Assembly (NCBI GenBank): GCA_965656035.1
Contig: CBFHIO010000001.1
Location: 1 to 64,000, forward strand
Source: SCGC-AAA076-P13 sp965656035
Lineage (GTDB): Bacteria > Pseudomonadota > Gammaproteobacteria > Magnimaribacterales > D2472
Direction of reading: 5' to 3'
DNA: 64,000 nucleotides
Part shown: positions 27,719-35,328 of the stretch, piece by piece
Numbering within the stretch: the stretch's first letter is position 1
Layout of the letters: each line of letters begins with the position of its first letter
Notes under the pieces: generated by a model
Database searches by the model: none
Seen by the model: the letters and a program-made list of their open reading frames with translations, nothing else
What the model was told of the DNA's origin: nothing
Made by a program: the position numbers and the translations under genes

Positions 27719-29545
27719 CTATGAGAGATATTTATCTAACTGCCTTAGATATTTTGATGGATCTTGAGGTGAACCGCCTTCAGCTATAACAGCATAATCA
27801 AATAAAAAATCTACAAATGAATTAAATTGCTTTCCTTTCATATCTTTAAGCTTTTTAACCAGTTTATGCTTCATATTAATTTCAAAGATTGGGTTAGATG
27901 ATCCTAATGTTTGACCAGAAGCTTCAAGAATTTTTCTTAATTGGGCTCCTGGTTCATGTTTTGGTAAAACAATACAAGAAGCAGAATCTGTTAAGCGCTT
28001 ACTGATTATTACATCAGAAACTTTGCTTTCTAAATGTTTTTTTATTTTAGTTAATATATCTTGGTCTGCCTCTGAAACCTTTTTTGCCTCGCTTTCATCG
28101 TCAATATCTTCTTTGGCCACATTTACAAGCTCTTTACCTTGATACTCCATTAATCCAGCCATAACCCACTCATCAATTCTATCTGTTAGAAGCAGAACCT
28201 CAGTTCCTTTTGACTTTAATCCTTCGATATGTGGAGAGTTCGCTGCAGCTTCATAAGTATCAGCTACGCAGTAATATATTTTTTCTTGATCATCAGCCAT
28301 TCGTTCTAAATAATCATCAAGACCTTGATCGGTGTCTTTGCTATTAGCGTATGTTGAAGAAAATAATAATAAACTTGCTATTAAATCTTTGTTTTCTCTA
28401 TCTTCAGCTGGTCCTTCTTTTAGGACTAAGCCATATTCTTTCCAAAATTCCTTGTACTTATCAAAAGAATCTTTTTTGAGAACCTTTAAAGAATCGAGCA
28501 TCCTTTTTGTAACAGCTTTTTTAATAGTATCAACTAAATGATGTTCTTGAAGAATTTCCCTGGAAACATTTAAAGGTAAATCATTGGTATCAATAATTCC
28601 TCTTACAAATCTTAAATACAGTGGTAAGAAGTTAGATGCATCATCCATTATAAAAACTCTCTGTATATAGAGTTTTACGCCTCTTGGGGATTCACGATTC
28701 CAAAGATCAAACGGTGGTTTTGATGGAATATACAATAAATTAGTATACTCATTTTTTCCTTCAACTTTGTTATGCGCCCAAAGCAATGGATCATCTTGAT
28801 CATAAGTAATAAATTTATAGAACTCTTTATACTCATCATCCTTAATAGATCTTTTAGACTTTAACCAAAGTGCATCTGCGTCATTTATTCTTTGTGACTC
28901 AGTATCTTCACCTATTAAATTAAGAGGGAAATTAATATATTGAGAATACTTCTCAAGCAAAAATCTTACTCTCCCCTCGTCAGCAAATTCTGTATTCTCT
29001 TCGTTTAAATAGATAACAATATCAGTACCATTTGTTTCTTTTGTTACCTCTGAAAGTTTATATTTTTCCTCACCTGAACTTTCCCACATGATTGCTGCAT
29101 CACTCTGCTCGTATACAGATTTTGAGATAACTTGAACTTTATCGGCAACCATGAAAACTGAGTAGAAGCCAACACCAAACTGACCAATTAAATTAGAGTC
29201 TTTTTTCTTATCACCGGTAATGTTTTCTAAAAAGGATGCTGTGCCTGATCTTGCAATTGTCCCAATATTTGAAACTATCTCATCTTCACTCATTCCAATG
29301 CCATTATCAGAAATAATAATTTTCTTTTCTTCTTTTAAGACTTGAACATCAATCTTTAGATTTTTTGTGTGTTTGGCAATAGATTTATCTTCAACAGATT
29401 TAAATCTAAGTTTATCAATAGCATCAGATGCATTTGAAACTAGCTCTCGAATAAATATCTCCTTATTTGAATAAAGAGAATGAATCATCAGCTTTAATAG
29501 CTGTTTTGTCTCAGTTTGAAATGATTTAGTTTTTGATTTTGCCAT
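27719..29545 (-). CDS. htpG: Chaperone HtpG (Hsp90)
   Basis: ATP-dependent dimeric chaperone. 608 residues: GHKL ATPase domain with NASDAIDKLRF, SDNGIGMSEDE and GQFGVGFYS, a middle domain containing PLNVSREILQ, and a C-terminal dimerisation domain. The upstream 64 bp hold CCTTGAA on the minus strand, which resembles a sigma-32 -35 element, but no matching CCCCAT is evident. First gene of htpG-gpsA-DUF4389. Confidence 0.97.
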   Translation of the reverse strand: MAKSKTKSFQTETKQLLKLMIHSLYSNKEIFIRELVSNASDAIDKLRFKSVEDKSIAKHTKNLKIDVQVLKEEKKIIISDNGIGMSEDEIVSNIGTIARSGTASFLENITGDKKKDSNLIGQFGVGFYSVFMVADKVQVISKSVYEQSDAAIMWESSGEEKYKLSEVTKETNGTDIVIYLNEENTEFADEGRVRFLLEKYSQYINFPLNLIGEDTESQRINDADALWLKSKRSIKDDEYKEFYKFITYDQDDPLLWAHNKVEGKNEYTNLLYIPSKPPFDLWNRESPRGVKLYIQRVFIMDDASNFLPLYLRFVRGIIDTNDLPLNVSREILQEHHLVDTIKKAVTKRMLDSLKVLKKDSFDKYKEFWKEYGLVLKEGPAEDRENKDLIASLLLFSSTYANSKDTDQGLDDYLERMADDQEKIYYCVADTYEAAANSPHIEGLKSKGTEVLLLTDRIDEWVMAGLMEYQGKELVNVAKEDIDDESEAKKVSEADQDILTKIKKHLESKVSDVIISKRLTDSASCIVLPKHEPGAQLRKILEASGQTLGSSNPIFEINMKHKLVKKLKDMKGKQFNSFVDFLFDYAVIAEGGSPQDPSKYLRQLDKYLS

Positions 29546-29609
29546 ATTAACCCTCTTTAATATCCAATAAGTAATAATGAATTAATAAAATTCAAGGTTT
29601 AAATGAATT

Positions 29610-30017
29610 TTATAGATATGTAACTCTTACAATTTGTACAACTGATACTATAAAAATTACAAGGGTGTTAAACACGCTTAGGTTATGAAAAAACTTAAAT
29701 AACTTCTCCCAACCCCTATCTTTAGCAATATTTGTTACAGGTATTATTAAAAACCCTATCAAAGCAAATACTACAGCAACAAGGGCGAAGTAAGCGTCAA
29801 TAGTTTTAAAAAAAAGGTAACTAATAAGCAAGGCTACAAGTGCAATTAACAAAATTAATAAATAATATCTTGGAAAGATTTTTCTCAAAAAATTAGAAGC
29901 ATTCTGGTCATCTAGTACTTTAAAAACAACTGGTGCAGTTAAGAGGACTTGAGCAAATATTATGCCTAAAACCAAGGAGTAGCATAATATAAGAAGGCTT
30001 AAGATAACTATATTCAT
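29610..30017 (-). CDS. DUF4149 (TMEM205-like) membrane protein
   Basis: 135-residue protein with four hydrophobic segments covering most of its length. Motif APVVFKVLDDQNASNFLRKIFPRY fits DUF4149/TMEM205-like proteins (shown here only in part of the family pattern). Function unknown. Its ATG lies only 7 nt after the CCA of tRNA-Asp on the same strand, with no ribosome site, so the message would be released by tRNA processing and be almost leaderless. Confidence 0.75.
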   Translation of the reverse strand: MNIVILSLLILCYSLVLGIIFAQVLLTAPVVFKVLDDQNASNFLRKIFPRYYLLILLIALVALLISYLFFKTIDAYFALVAVVFALIGFLIIPVTNIAKDRGWEKLFKFFHNLSVFNTLVIFIVSVVQIVRVTYL

Positions 30018-30024
30018 ATTTAAG

Positions 30025-30099
30025 TGGCGGTCCGACGGGGAATCGAACCCCGAACGCCGCCGTGACAGGGCGGAATTATAACCGTTTAACTACCGGACC
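30025..30099 (-). tRNA. tRNA-Asp (anticodon GTC)
   Basis: 75-nt cloverleaf with encoded CCA (30027-30025). Acceptor GGTCCGG/TCGGACC with a terminal G-T pair; anticodon arm CCGCC-CTGTCAC-GGCGG reading GTC; T loop TTCGATT. 55 bp after tRNA-Val(TAC), probably in one transcript with it and the DUF4149 gene. Confidence 0.97.
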
Positions 30100-30154
30100 A
30101 GTTATTAACATTCGAATAATATATTTAAAAAATAATATTTCAACTATTAATTAT

Positions 30155-30231
30155 TGGTGGGTGATGACAGGATCGAACTGCCGACCCTCTCGGTGTAAAC
30201 GAGATGCTCTACCAAACTGAGCTAATCACCC
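30155..30231 (-). tRNA. tRNA-Val (anticodon TAC)
   Basis: 77-nt cloverleaf with encoded CCA (30157-30155). Acceptor GGGTGAT/ATCACCC; anticodon arm TCTCG-TTTACAC-CGAGA reading TAC; T loop TTCGATC. U34 of this tRNA class is modified by the TrhO pathway. Confidence 0.97.
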
Positions 30232-30240
30232 ACGATGCGT

Positions 30241-30268
30241 ATTATATTGATTAATTTGAAGTATACAA
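30241..30268 (-). promoter_or_regulatory. Candidate promoter of tRNA-Val/tRNA-Asp/DUF4149
   Basis: Perfect TATAAT on the minus strand (30246-30241), 16-bp spacer, TTGTAT (30268-30263). The -10 ends 9 bp before the tRNA-Val 5' end. Confidence 0.55.
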
Positions 30269-30309
30269 AAGAAATTTTTAATATTTATCGAGTGATTCTT
30301 AAAATTTAA

Positions 30310-30819
30310 TTAAGCACCATATTTTGTTGCCTCTGCAACTTCGTTAAGATTGCCTGTCTTACAATTATAGATATACCCATAGATTTTTATGGAGTTCGGT
30401 ACCAGTTGGTGGTTTTTTATTTTTAGAACATCATCAACAACACTTTTTTCATTATCAGTAAAACTTAGCCAATCTATTTCATTTGAATTAATATTAAATT
30501 TTTCATCAATATCTCCATTCGAAAATTTTTCTAATCCACAATCTGTATGGTGAATAACAAACCATTCCTTGGTTCCTAATAATTTATAGGATATTAATAA
30601 AGATCGAATAGCATCATCACTAGCTCGCCCACCCGCATTTCTTATAACATGAGCATCCCCTTCTGATAAACCGGCAAATTTTGCTGGATCAAGCCTTGCA
30701 TCCATGCAAGTAAGAATTGCAAACTTTTTTATTGGTGCTGCAAGTAGATCGCCTTTAGAATTAAAATTCTTTGCATAAAGCTTATTTGAGGCAATTACTT
30801 CTTTTAGTATTTTTGACAT
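30310..30819 (-). CDS. Beta-class carbonic anhydrase
   Basis: Zinc enzyme interconverting CO2 and bicarbonate. Zinc ligands C38 (LTCMDARL), H91 and C94 (HHTDCG); the D40-R42 dyad that activates zinc-bound water is present. 169 residues is the short form common in non-cyanobacterial beta-CAs. Begins 20 bp after the EamA transporter gene and is probably co-transcribed. Family call firm; whether it is the housekeeping enzyme cannot be told. Confidence 0.9.
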   Translation of the reverse strand: MSKILKEVIASNKLYAKNFNSKGDLLAAPIKKFAILTCMDARLDPAKFAGLSEGDAHVIRNAGGRASDDAIRSLLISYKLLGTKEWFVIHHTDCGLEKFSNGDIDEKFNINSNEIDWLSFTDNEKSVVDDVLKIKNHQLVPNSIKIYGYIYNCKTGNLNEVAEATKYGA

Positions 30820-30839
30820 ATTTTCACAACCTAAAATAA

Positions 30840-31718
30840 TTATTTTACAATGCTTAATCTAGCAAAGTAGATTCCTATAAGAGTTATAAATACAAATAAT
30901 ATTTGCATTAGATTCAAAATTTCAGAAAAAATTAATGCTGCTAGCAAAGTAGCTGTTAAAGGCTGCATTAATAAGCCTATTGAACCATTTGATGCAGAAA
31001 TCTTACCAATACCAAAGGTAATTAGAAATTGACCTCCAAATTGACATAAAAAAGCCATTAGCAACAGGTTAATCCACTCAAAACTAGATATAGGTAAAAA
31101 AGATTTAGAATGCATCAACATTGGCACTATAGAAAAAAGGCAACAAAAAAATGTAGTATAAAAAATAATATTTAATGAGGTTTCTTTATTTAATTTTGAA
31201 ATTACTAATAAATAAATTGCATAAAATAAAGCTGCAATCATGCACAGAAAATCGCCAAGTATTTTTCCATTAGCATAGTTATTAGAAAAAATTATTAACC
31301 CAATGATTCCAGTATAAGTAATTAAAAACGATTTACCAAAACCTTTTGTGGGGAGTTCTTTATAAAAAATAAAGGCTAGAAGCGCAACAAATACAGGCGC
31401 AGAATTTACAATAATTGTTGCATTGGCTACAGAGGTTATATTCATGCTGTAATGCCAGAGAGTTAAATCAGTAGTGAATGCTAATGAGGCAAGAGCAGCA
31501 TAAAAAATGGTTTTTTTGCTTTTTACTTTAAAAAAAAATTTTTTATTAACTGCATAATTGAAACCTACTAATAAAGGAAGAGCGAGCAACATTCTCCAAA
31601 ATGTAATAGCCGCAGGAGATAAATTACTCCACTTTACAAATATAGGCGCAAACCCAATTAGAGTTGCTCCTAATGCAAGCATAAGAAAATAATTTGTTAC
31701 CTGAAAATTTTTAATCAT
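30840..31718 (-). CDS. EamA/DMT family transporter
   Basis: 292-residue inner-membrane protein with about ten hydrophobic helices in two EamA repeats (WRMLLALPLL region in repeat one, GKISASNGSIGLLMQPLTAT-type motif in repeat two). Family members export amino acids or metabolites; substrate here unknown. Divergent from xseA with only 17 bp between the start codons, so the two promoters must overlap coding sequence. Confidence 0.85.
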   Translation of the reverse strand: MIKNFQVTNYFLMLALGATLIGFAPIFVKWSNLSPAAITFWRMLLALPLLVGFNYAVNKKFFFKVKSKKTIFYAALASLAFTTDLTLWHYSMNITSVANATIIVNSAPVFVALLAFIFYKELPTKGFGKSFLITYTGIIGLIIFSNNYANGKILGDFLCMIAALFYAIYLLVISKLNKETSLNIIFYTTFFCCLFSIVPMLMHSKSFLPISSFEWINLLLMAFLCQFGGQFLITFGIGKISASNGSIGLLMQPLTATLLAALIFSEILNLMQILFVFITLIGIYFARLSIVK

Positions 31719-31729
31719 GAAGTTATACT
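31701..31729 (+). promoter_or_regulatory. Candidate leaderless promoter of xseA
   Basis: CTGAAA (31701-31706), 17-bp spacer, TATACT (31724-31729), then exactly 6 nt to the xseA ATG. Four of six and five of six consensus matches with ideal spacing. Predicted start is the A of the ATG. The -35 lies inside the divergent EamA gene. Confidence 0.55.
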
Positions 31730-31735
31730 CTGACT

Positions 31736-33106
31736 ATGCAGAAAGATATTGTAGATCAGAATAGAGAAATTATCTCAGTTGGTGAGTTGAATCGATCTGC
31801 TAAACATCTACTTGAAGATGCTTTTACAGATATTGCTGTAATTGGTGAAATATCTAATATGTCTAGACCAAGTTCTGGTCATATTTATTTCACGCTTAAA
31901 GACGAAGATGGTGCTATTGGTTGTGCCATGTGGCGTTCACAAGCATCAAAATTAAACTTCCGCCCAGAAGATGGAGATAAATGCATACTCAAAGGACAGG
32001 TTAGCCTGTATCCTGCAACTGGACGCTATCAACTCATGGTTAAATCTATTGAGCAAGCTGGAGCAGGAAATTTAATGCACCAGTTTGAACAATTAAAAAA
32101 GAAGTTAGAATCAGAGGGTTTGTTTGATCCATCAAAAAAATTATCCATACCATCCCCTCCAAAACATATTGGGGTAATAACCTCTTCATCTACAGCAGCA
32201 TTTCAAGATATTTTAAGTACTATTCAAAGAAGAGCTCCTTCTGCCCAAGTCTCTATAAGCCCTGCAATGGTCCAAGGTGATACTGCTGCAAACACAATTA
32301 TTAATGCATTAAATAGAATTTTAAAATTTAATGATAACAATAAGGATAATTCTATCGATTTGGTAATATTGGCTAGAGGTGGGGGTTCTATTGAAGACTT
32401 ATGGTGTTTTAATAACGAGAGTCTTGCTAGAGAGATTTCATCATTTCCAATTCCTACTATCTCTGGCGTTGGTCATGAAATAGATTTTACAATTTGCGAT
32501 TTTGTTTCAGATATGAGGGCGCCTACTCCAACCGCTTCTGCAGAGATAGCTACCGAGTTCCACTTTAAAGCCATAGATAAAATAAATGATTTGTATGGCG
32601 ATCTACGAAGAACAATCATTAACTCACTTAAAAATAAAATCCAAAACATTGATCATGTAAAAAGCAAGATTAGAAGTCCGCTTATGGTTCTAAGAGAGCA
32701 AAATCAGAAAATTGATAACTACGAAATAAGATTAAAACAAAATATTAGAATGGTTCTTAAACAAAATAATCAGAAATTAAACCTTATTAATTCAAGATTT
32801 AAAGTAAAAAGTCCAAACACCATCATTCAAGAATTAGCCACAAGGCTAAACAATGTAAAAAATCTGTTAAAAAAAGAAATAAAATCATCTTTAAAAAGAA
32901 ATATTTTCTTAATTCAAGAGTTTGAAAAAAATCTTGAAATTCTTAACCCTTTATCAATCCTTGAAAGAGGATATGCAATTATTCAAAATAAATCTGGTAA
33001 ATCAGTAAAATCAAATTCAGATGTAAAAATTGGAGAAAATTTAACTGCGAGATTGAACAAAGGTTTCTTAGATATCGAAGTTAAAAACAAGAAAGATGCC
33101 TTATAA
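31736..33106 (+). CDS. xseA: Exodeoxyribonuclease VII large subunit
   Basis: Catalytic subunit of the single-strand-specific exonuclease VII. 456 residues: N-terminal OB-fold (ISNMSRPSSGHIYFTLKD), catalytic domain with GVITSSSTAAFQDI, ARGGGSIEDLW and SGVGHEIDFTICD, a long charged coiled-coil region (about 280-400) and the C-terminal PLSILERGYAI. No small subunit gene (xseB) is seen nearby. No Shine-Dalgarno. Overlaps the following M23 peptidase by 11 bp. Confidence 0.95.
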   Translation: MQKDIVDQNREIISVGELNRSAKHLLEDAFTDIAVIGEISNMSRPSSGHIYFTLKDEDGAIGCAMWRSQASKLNFRPEDGDKCILKGQVSLYPATGRYQLMVKSIEQAGAGNLMHQFEQLKKKLESEGLFDPSKKLSIPSPPKHIGVITSSSTAAFQDILSTIQRRAPSAQVSISPAMVQGDTAANTIINALNRILKFNDNNKDNSIDLVILARGGGSIEDLWCFNNESLAREISSFPIPTISGVGHEIDFTICDFVSDMRAPTPTASAEIATEFHFKAIDKINDLYGDLRRTIINSLKNKIQNIDHVKSKIRSPLMVLREQNQKIDNYEIRLKQNIRMVLKQNNQKLNLINSRFKVKSPNTIIQELATRLNNVKNLLKKEIKSSLKRNIFLIQEFEKNLEILNPLSILERGYAIIQNKSGKSVKSNSDVKIGENLTARLNKGFLDIEVKNKKDAL

Positions 33107-33884
33107 AACTATTTATCTTTTTATATTTCTTATTTCATTAGGATTAAAAAGTGAGATAGTAGCTGATCCTGGAGAACTTGTAGCAATTAAAACTTCAGAC
33201 TGTGCTGAAATAAAAAATAAAGAATTTTTATTTTTTAGTATTCAAGGTATCGAATATGCGATAGTTCCAGTGCCATTCACAAAAAATACTACAATTATTG
33301 ATAGCTACTGTATTCCTATTAAGGTTAATAAAAAAGATTTTGGAGAATCAAGGATTACAATCAAGGATACTTCTAAAGTAAATCTCAGCGCAGAAGATTC
33401 TGAAAGAACATTCAAAGAATCCCAATTGATCAAAAGCGCCTTAAATACCTATACAACAAATATAAGCCCATCTCTTAATTTTATTAAGCCCGTAAACGGC
33501 GTTATTTCAAGCAAGTATGGCAAACAGAGATTCATAAACAATCAACCAAGATCTCCTCACTTAGCATTAGACATAGCAGCACCTGAAGGTACAAAAATAA
33601 TTGCTCCCCTTGCAGGAAAAGTAATTCTTGTTGGTGATTTTTTCTATTCCGGACGCTATTTAATACTAGATCATGGATTCGGGTTAGTTTCTTCCTATAG
33701 TCACATGTCAAAAATTCATGTTCAAAAAAATGCCTACCTCAACCAAGGCGATATCATTGGAGAAGTTGGCTCTACTGGAAGAGTAACTGGACCACATTTA
33801 CATTGGTCTGTTTATCTAGCAAATGAGAGAATTAATCCTGAATCTTTAATAGCTAAAAATTATATAGAAAAATTATTTAAGTGA
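33096..33884 (+). CDS. M23 family (LytM) metallopeptidase
   Basis: Probable periplasmic peptidoglycan endopeptidase or amidase activator. 262 residues: signal peptide (about 1-20), an N-terminal region of unknown fold, and a C-terminal LytM domain (about 130-255) with zinc ligands in PHLALDIAAPEGT (H...D) and HLHW. All metal-binding residues are present, so it should be an active enzyme. Starts inside the end of xseA and ends overlapping the TlpA-like gene by 12 bp. Confidence 0.9.
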   Translation: MPYKTIYLFIFLISLGLKSEIVADPGELVAIKTSDCAEIKNKEFLFFSIQGIEYAIVPVPFTKNTTIIDSYCIPIKVNKKDFGESRITIKDTSKVNLSAEDSERTFKESQLIKSALNTYTTNISPSLNFIKPVNGVISSKYGKQRFINNQPRSPHLALDIAAPEGTKIIAPLAGKVILVGDFFYSGRYLILDHGFGLVSSYSHMSKIHVQKNAYLNQGDIIGEVGSTGRVTGPHLHWSVYLANERINPESLIAKNYIEKLFK

Positions 33885-34325
33885 CGCCAAGACAGAATTT
33901 AGGTTATCTTTAGTTTGAGGCCTAAATAAAGATTTAACTAAAACACCTTCAGGGCTAATAAAAAATGTAGCTGGCACTGCTGGTGGGGTTTCAATGCCCC
34001 AAATTTCTCTAGGATGAGATATTAGAGATGGAAGTTTAAGATTAAACCTTTTAGCTACAGGAGCTAAGTCTTCAGCATCGAGCTCATCAAAATTAAATAC
34101 ATACACGAGCACGTCATTGTTCTCTTCAGCAAACTCAAGTAACTCAGGGAGTTCTTTTATACAGGGTGCGCACCAGTCAGCCCAATAGTTAACCACAATC
34201 CACTGCCCCTTTAGTTTTTCAAGTGAAGTATCTTTTCCATTAAAAACATCAATATCATTTTTTTGACAACCAAATAATATGAAAAGGCACAATAAAGGTA
34301 TAATTTTATATCTCATAAGCGTCAT
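33873..34325 (-). CDS. TlpA-like thioredoxin-fold lipoprotein
   Basis: 150-residue protein with lipobox FGC in the first 20 residues and a thioredoxin/TlpA fold. The redox motif is WADWCAPC at about 49-56; cis-Pro segment PPAVPATFF is present. Likely a periplasmic, membrane-anchored thiol reductase or oxidase. Two ATGs (34325 and 34316) both give good lipoprotein signals; neither has a ribosome site. Divergent from wrbA by about 19 bp and convergent with the M23 gene (12-bp overlap). Confidence 0.85.
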   Translation of the reverse strand: MTLMRYKIIPLLCLFILFGCQKNDIDVFNGKDTSLEKLKGQWIVVNYWADWCAPCIKELPELLEFAEENNDVLVYVFNFDELDAEDLAPVAKRFNLKLPSLISHPREIWGIETPPAVPATFFISPEGVLVKSLFRPQTKDNLNSVLASLK

Positions 34326-34344
34326 AATAGGCTAAATTAACAAG

Positions 34345-34944
34345 ATGGAAAATAAGTATTTATTAATTCTTTTTTATTCAGCTGGTGGATCTGTAAGAAA
34401 TATAGCTCATGCTATAGCTGACGGCGCAGAGCAAGAAAACCTCAGCGTAAAAATAAGAACAGTACCTAAAGTATCACCAGTATCAGAACAAACTGAAAAA
34501 AACATCCCTGATAAAAATGAAATTTACTGCACAAAAGAAGATTTAATTAACTGCTCTGGTTTAGCTATTGGCTCCCCAACAAGGTTTGGCTCTATGGCCG
34601 CACCATTAAAATATTTTTTTGATACGACCGGTGATTTATGGGCTTCTAATGCTCTAGAGGATATTCCAGGAATTGCATTTACCTCAACAGGATCTATGCA
34701 TGGAGGACAAGAAATAACTCAATTTAATTTACTAACATATATGCTTCATCATGGAATGATAATTTTAGGTACGCCCTACTCAGTAAAAGAATTAAGCATT
34801 ACTAAATCCGGTGGCAGTCCCTATGGCCCCTCTCATGTTGAAAGTTTTAATGAATCTAACAACCTAACTCCAGAAGAGTATGAGATAGCAAAACAAACAG
34901 GTAGAAGGATTGCAAGGTTTATTAATAAACTAAATGTTAGTTAA
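34345..34944 (+). CDS. wrbA: NAD(P)H:quinone oxidoreductase, WrbA family flavoprotein
   Basis: FMN-binding flavodoxin-like protein that reduces quinones by two electrons. 199 residues: FMN phosphate loop FYSAGGSVRNIA near the start, GSPTRFGSMAAPLKYFFD in the middle, STGSMHGGQE and a C-terminal GYP-like PYGPS segment. Followed by DUF2069 with an 11-bp overlap, the arrangement also found in Pseudomonas (recalled). A TAAATT element lies 6 nt before the ATG; no ribosome site. Confidence 0.9.
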   Translation: MENKYLLILFYSAGGSVRNIAHAIADGAEQENLSVKIRTVPKVSPVSEQTEKNIPDKNEIYCTKEDLINCSGLAIGSPTRFGSMAAPLKYFFDTTGDLWASNALEDIPGIAFTSTGSMHGGQEITQFNLLTYMLHHGMIILGTPYSVKELSITKSGGSPYGPSHVESFNESNNLTPEEYEIAKQTGRRIARFINKLNVS

Positions 34945-35266
34945 TAAAAATCTTAAAATATTGGTAAATCTGTTATGCGGCTTATTGGTATTGTTAAAGT
35001 TTTTATCTTACCTTAATGGAAATATCGAATTTTATTTTTTTATATTTTGGTCAACTCCTATTATTAGTTTTTTATTTTTTTTAAATAAACTTTCTATTAA
35101 ATCTTTTCAAAGCTTTAGTTTCATTCTCTTAATATATTTTCTGTCCTCTTCTTTAAGAGTTTTTGGTATCAAGCCAATGATTTATGATCTCTTAGAAATT
35201 ATAACCATAGTTATTTTATTTATTGTTTGTATAATGGCTCCTAAATTAATTAGAAAAAATATGTAA
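34934..35266 (+). CDS. DUF2069-like small membrane protein
   Basis: 110 residues with four hydrophobic segments and very little else. Position directly after wrbA plus size and topology fit DUF2069; I could not confirm it from a firm motif. Its stop codon lies inside the palindrome that overlaps the sppA promoter. Function unknown. Confidence 0.6.
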   Translation: MLVNKNLKILVNLLCGLLVLLKFLSYLNGNIEFYFFIFWSTPIISFLFFLNKLSIKSFQSFSFILLIYFLSSSLRVFGIKPMIYDLLEIITIVILFIVCIMAPKLIRKNM

Positions 35267-35280
35267 AGTTTACTTTACAT
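35261..35280. promoter_or_regulatory. Inverted repeat overlapping the sppA -35, candidate operator
   Basis: Perfect 9-bp arms ATGTAAAGT and ACTTTACAT around a TT centre. A 2-nt loop is too small for a stable RNA hairpin, so a dimeric DNA-binding protein is more likely. The right arm contains the sppA -35 hexamer. Confidence 0.5.
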
Positions 35281-35302
35281 TAATTATATGCTGAATTATC
35301 AT
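35274..35302 (+). promoter_or_regulatory. Candidate sigma-70 promoter of sppA
   Basis: TTTACA (35274-35279), 17-bp spacer, TATCAT (35297-35302); each hexamer matches five of six consensus bases. The sppA ATG is 26 bp further on, behind a GGAG ribosome site. Confidence 0.6.
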
Positions 35303-35328
35303 CTCAGCAAACATTTGGAGATTTATAT

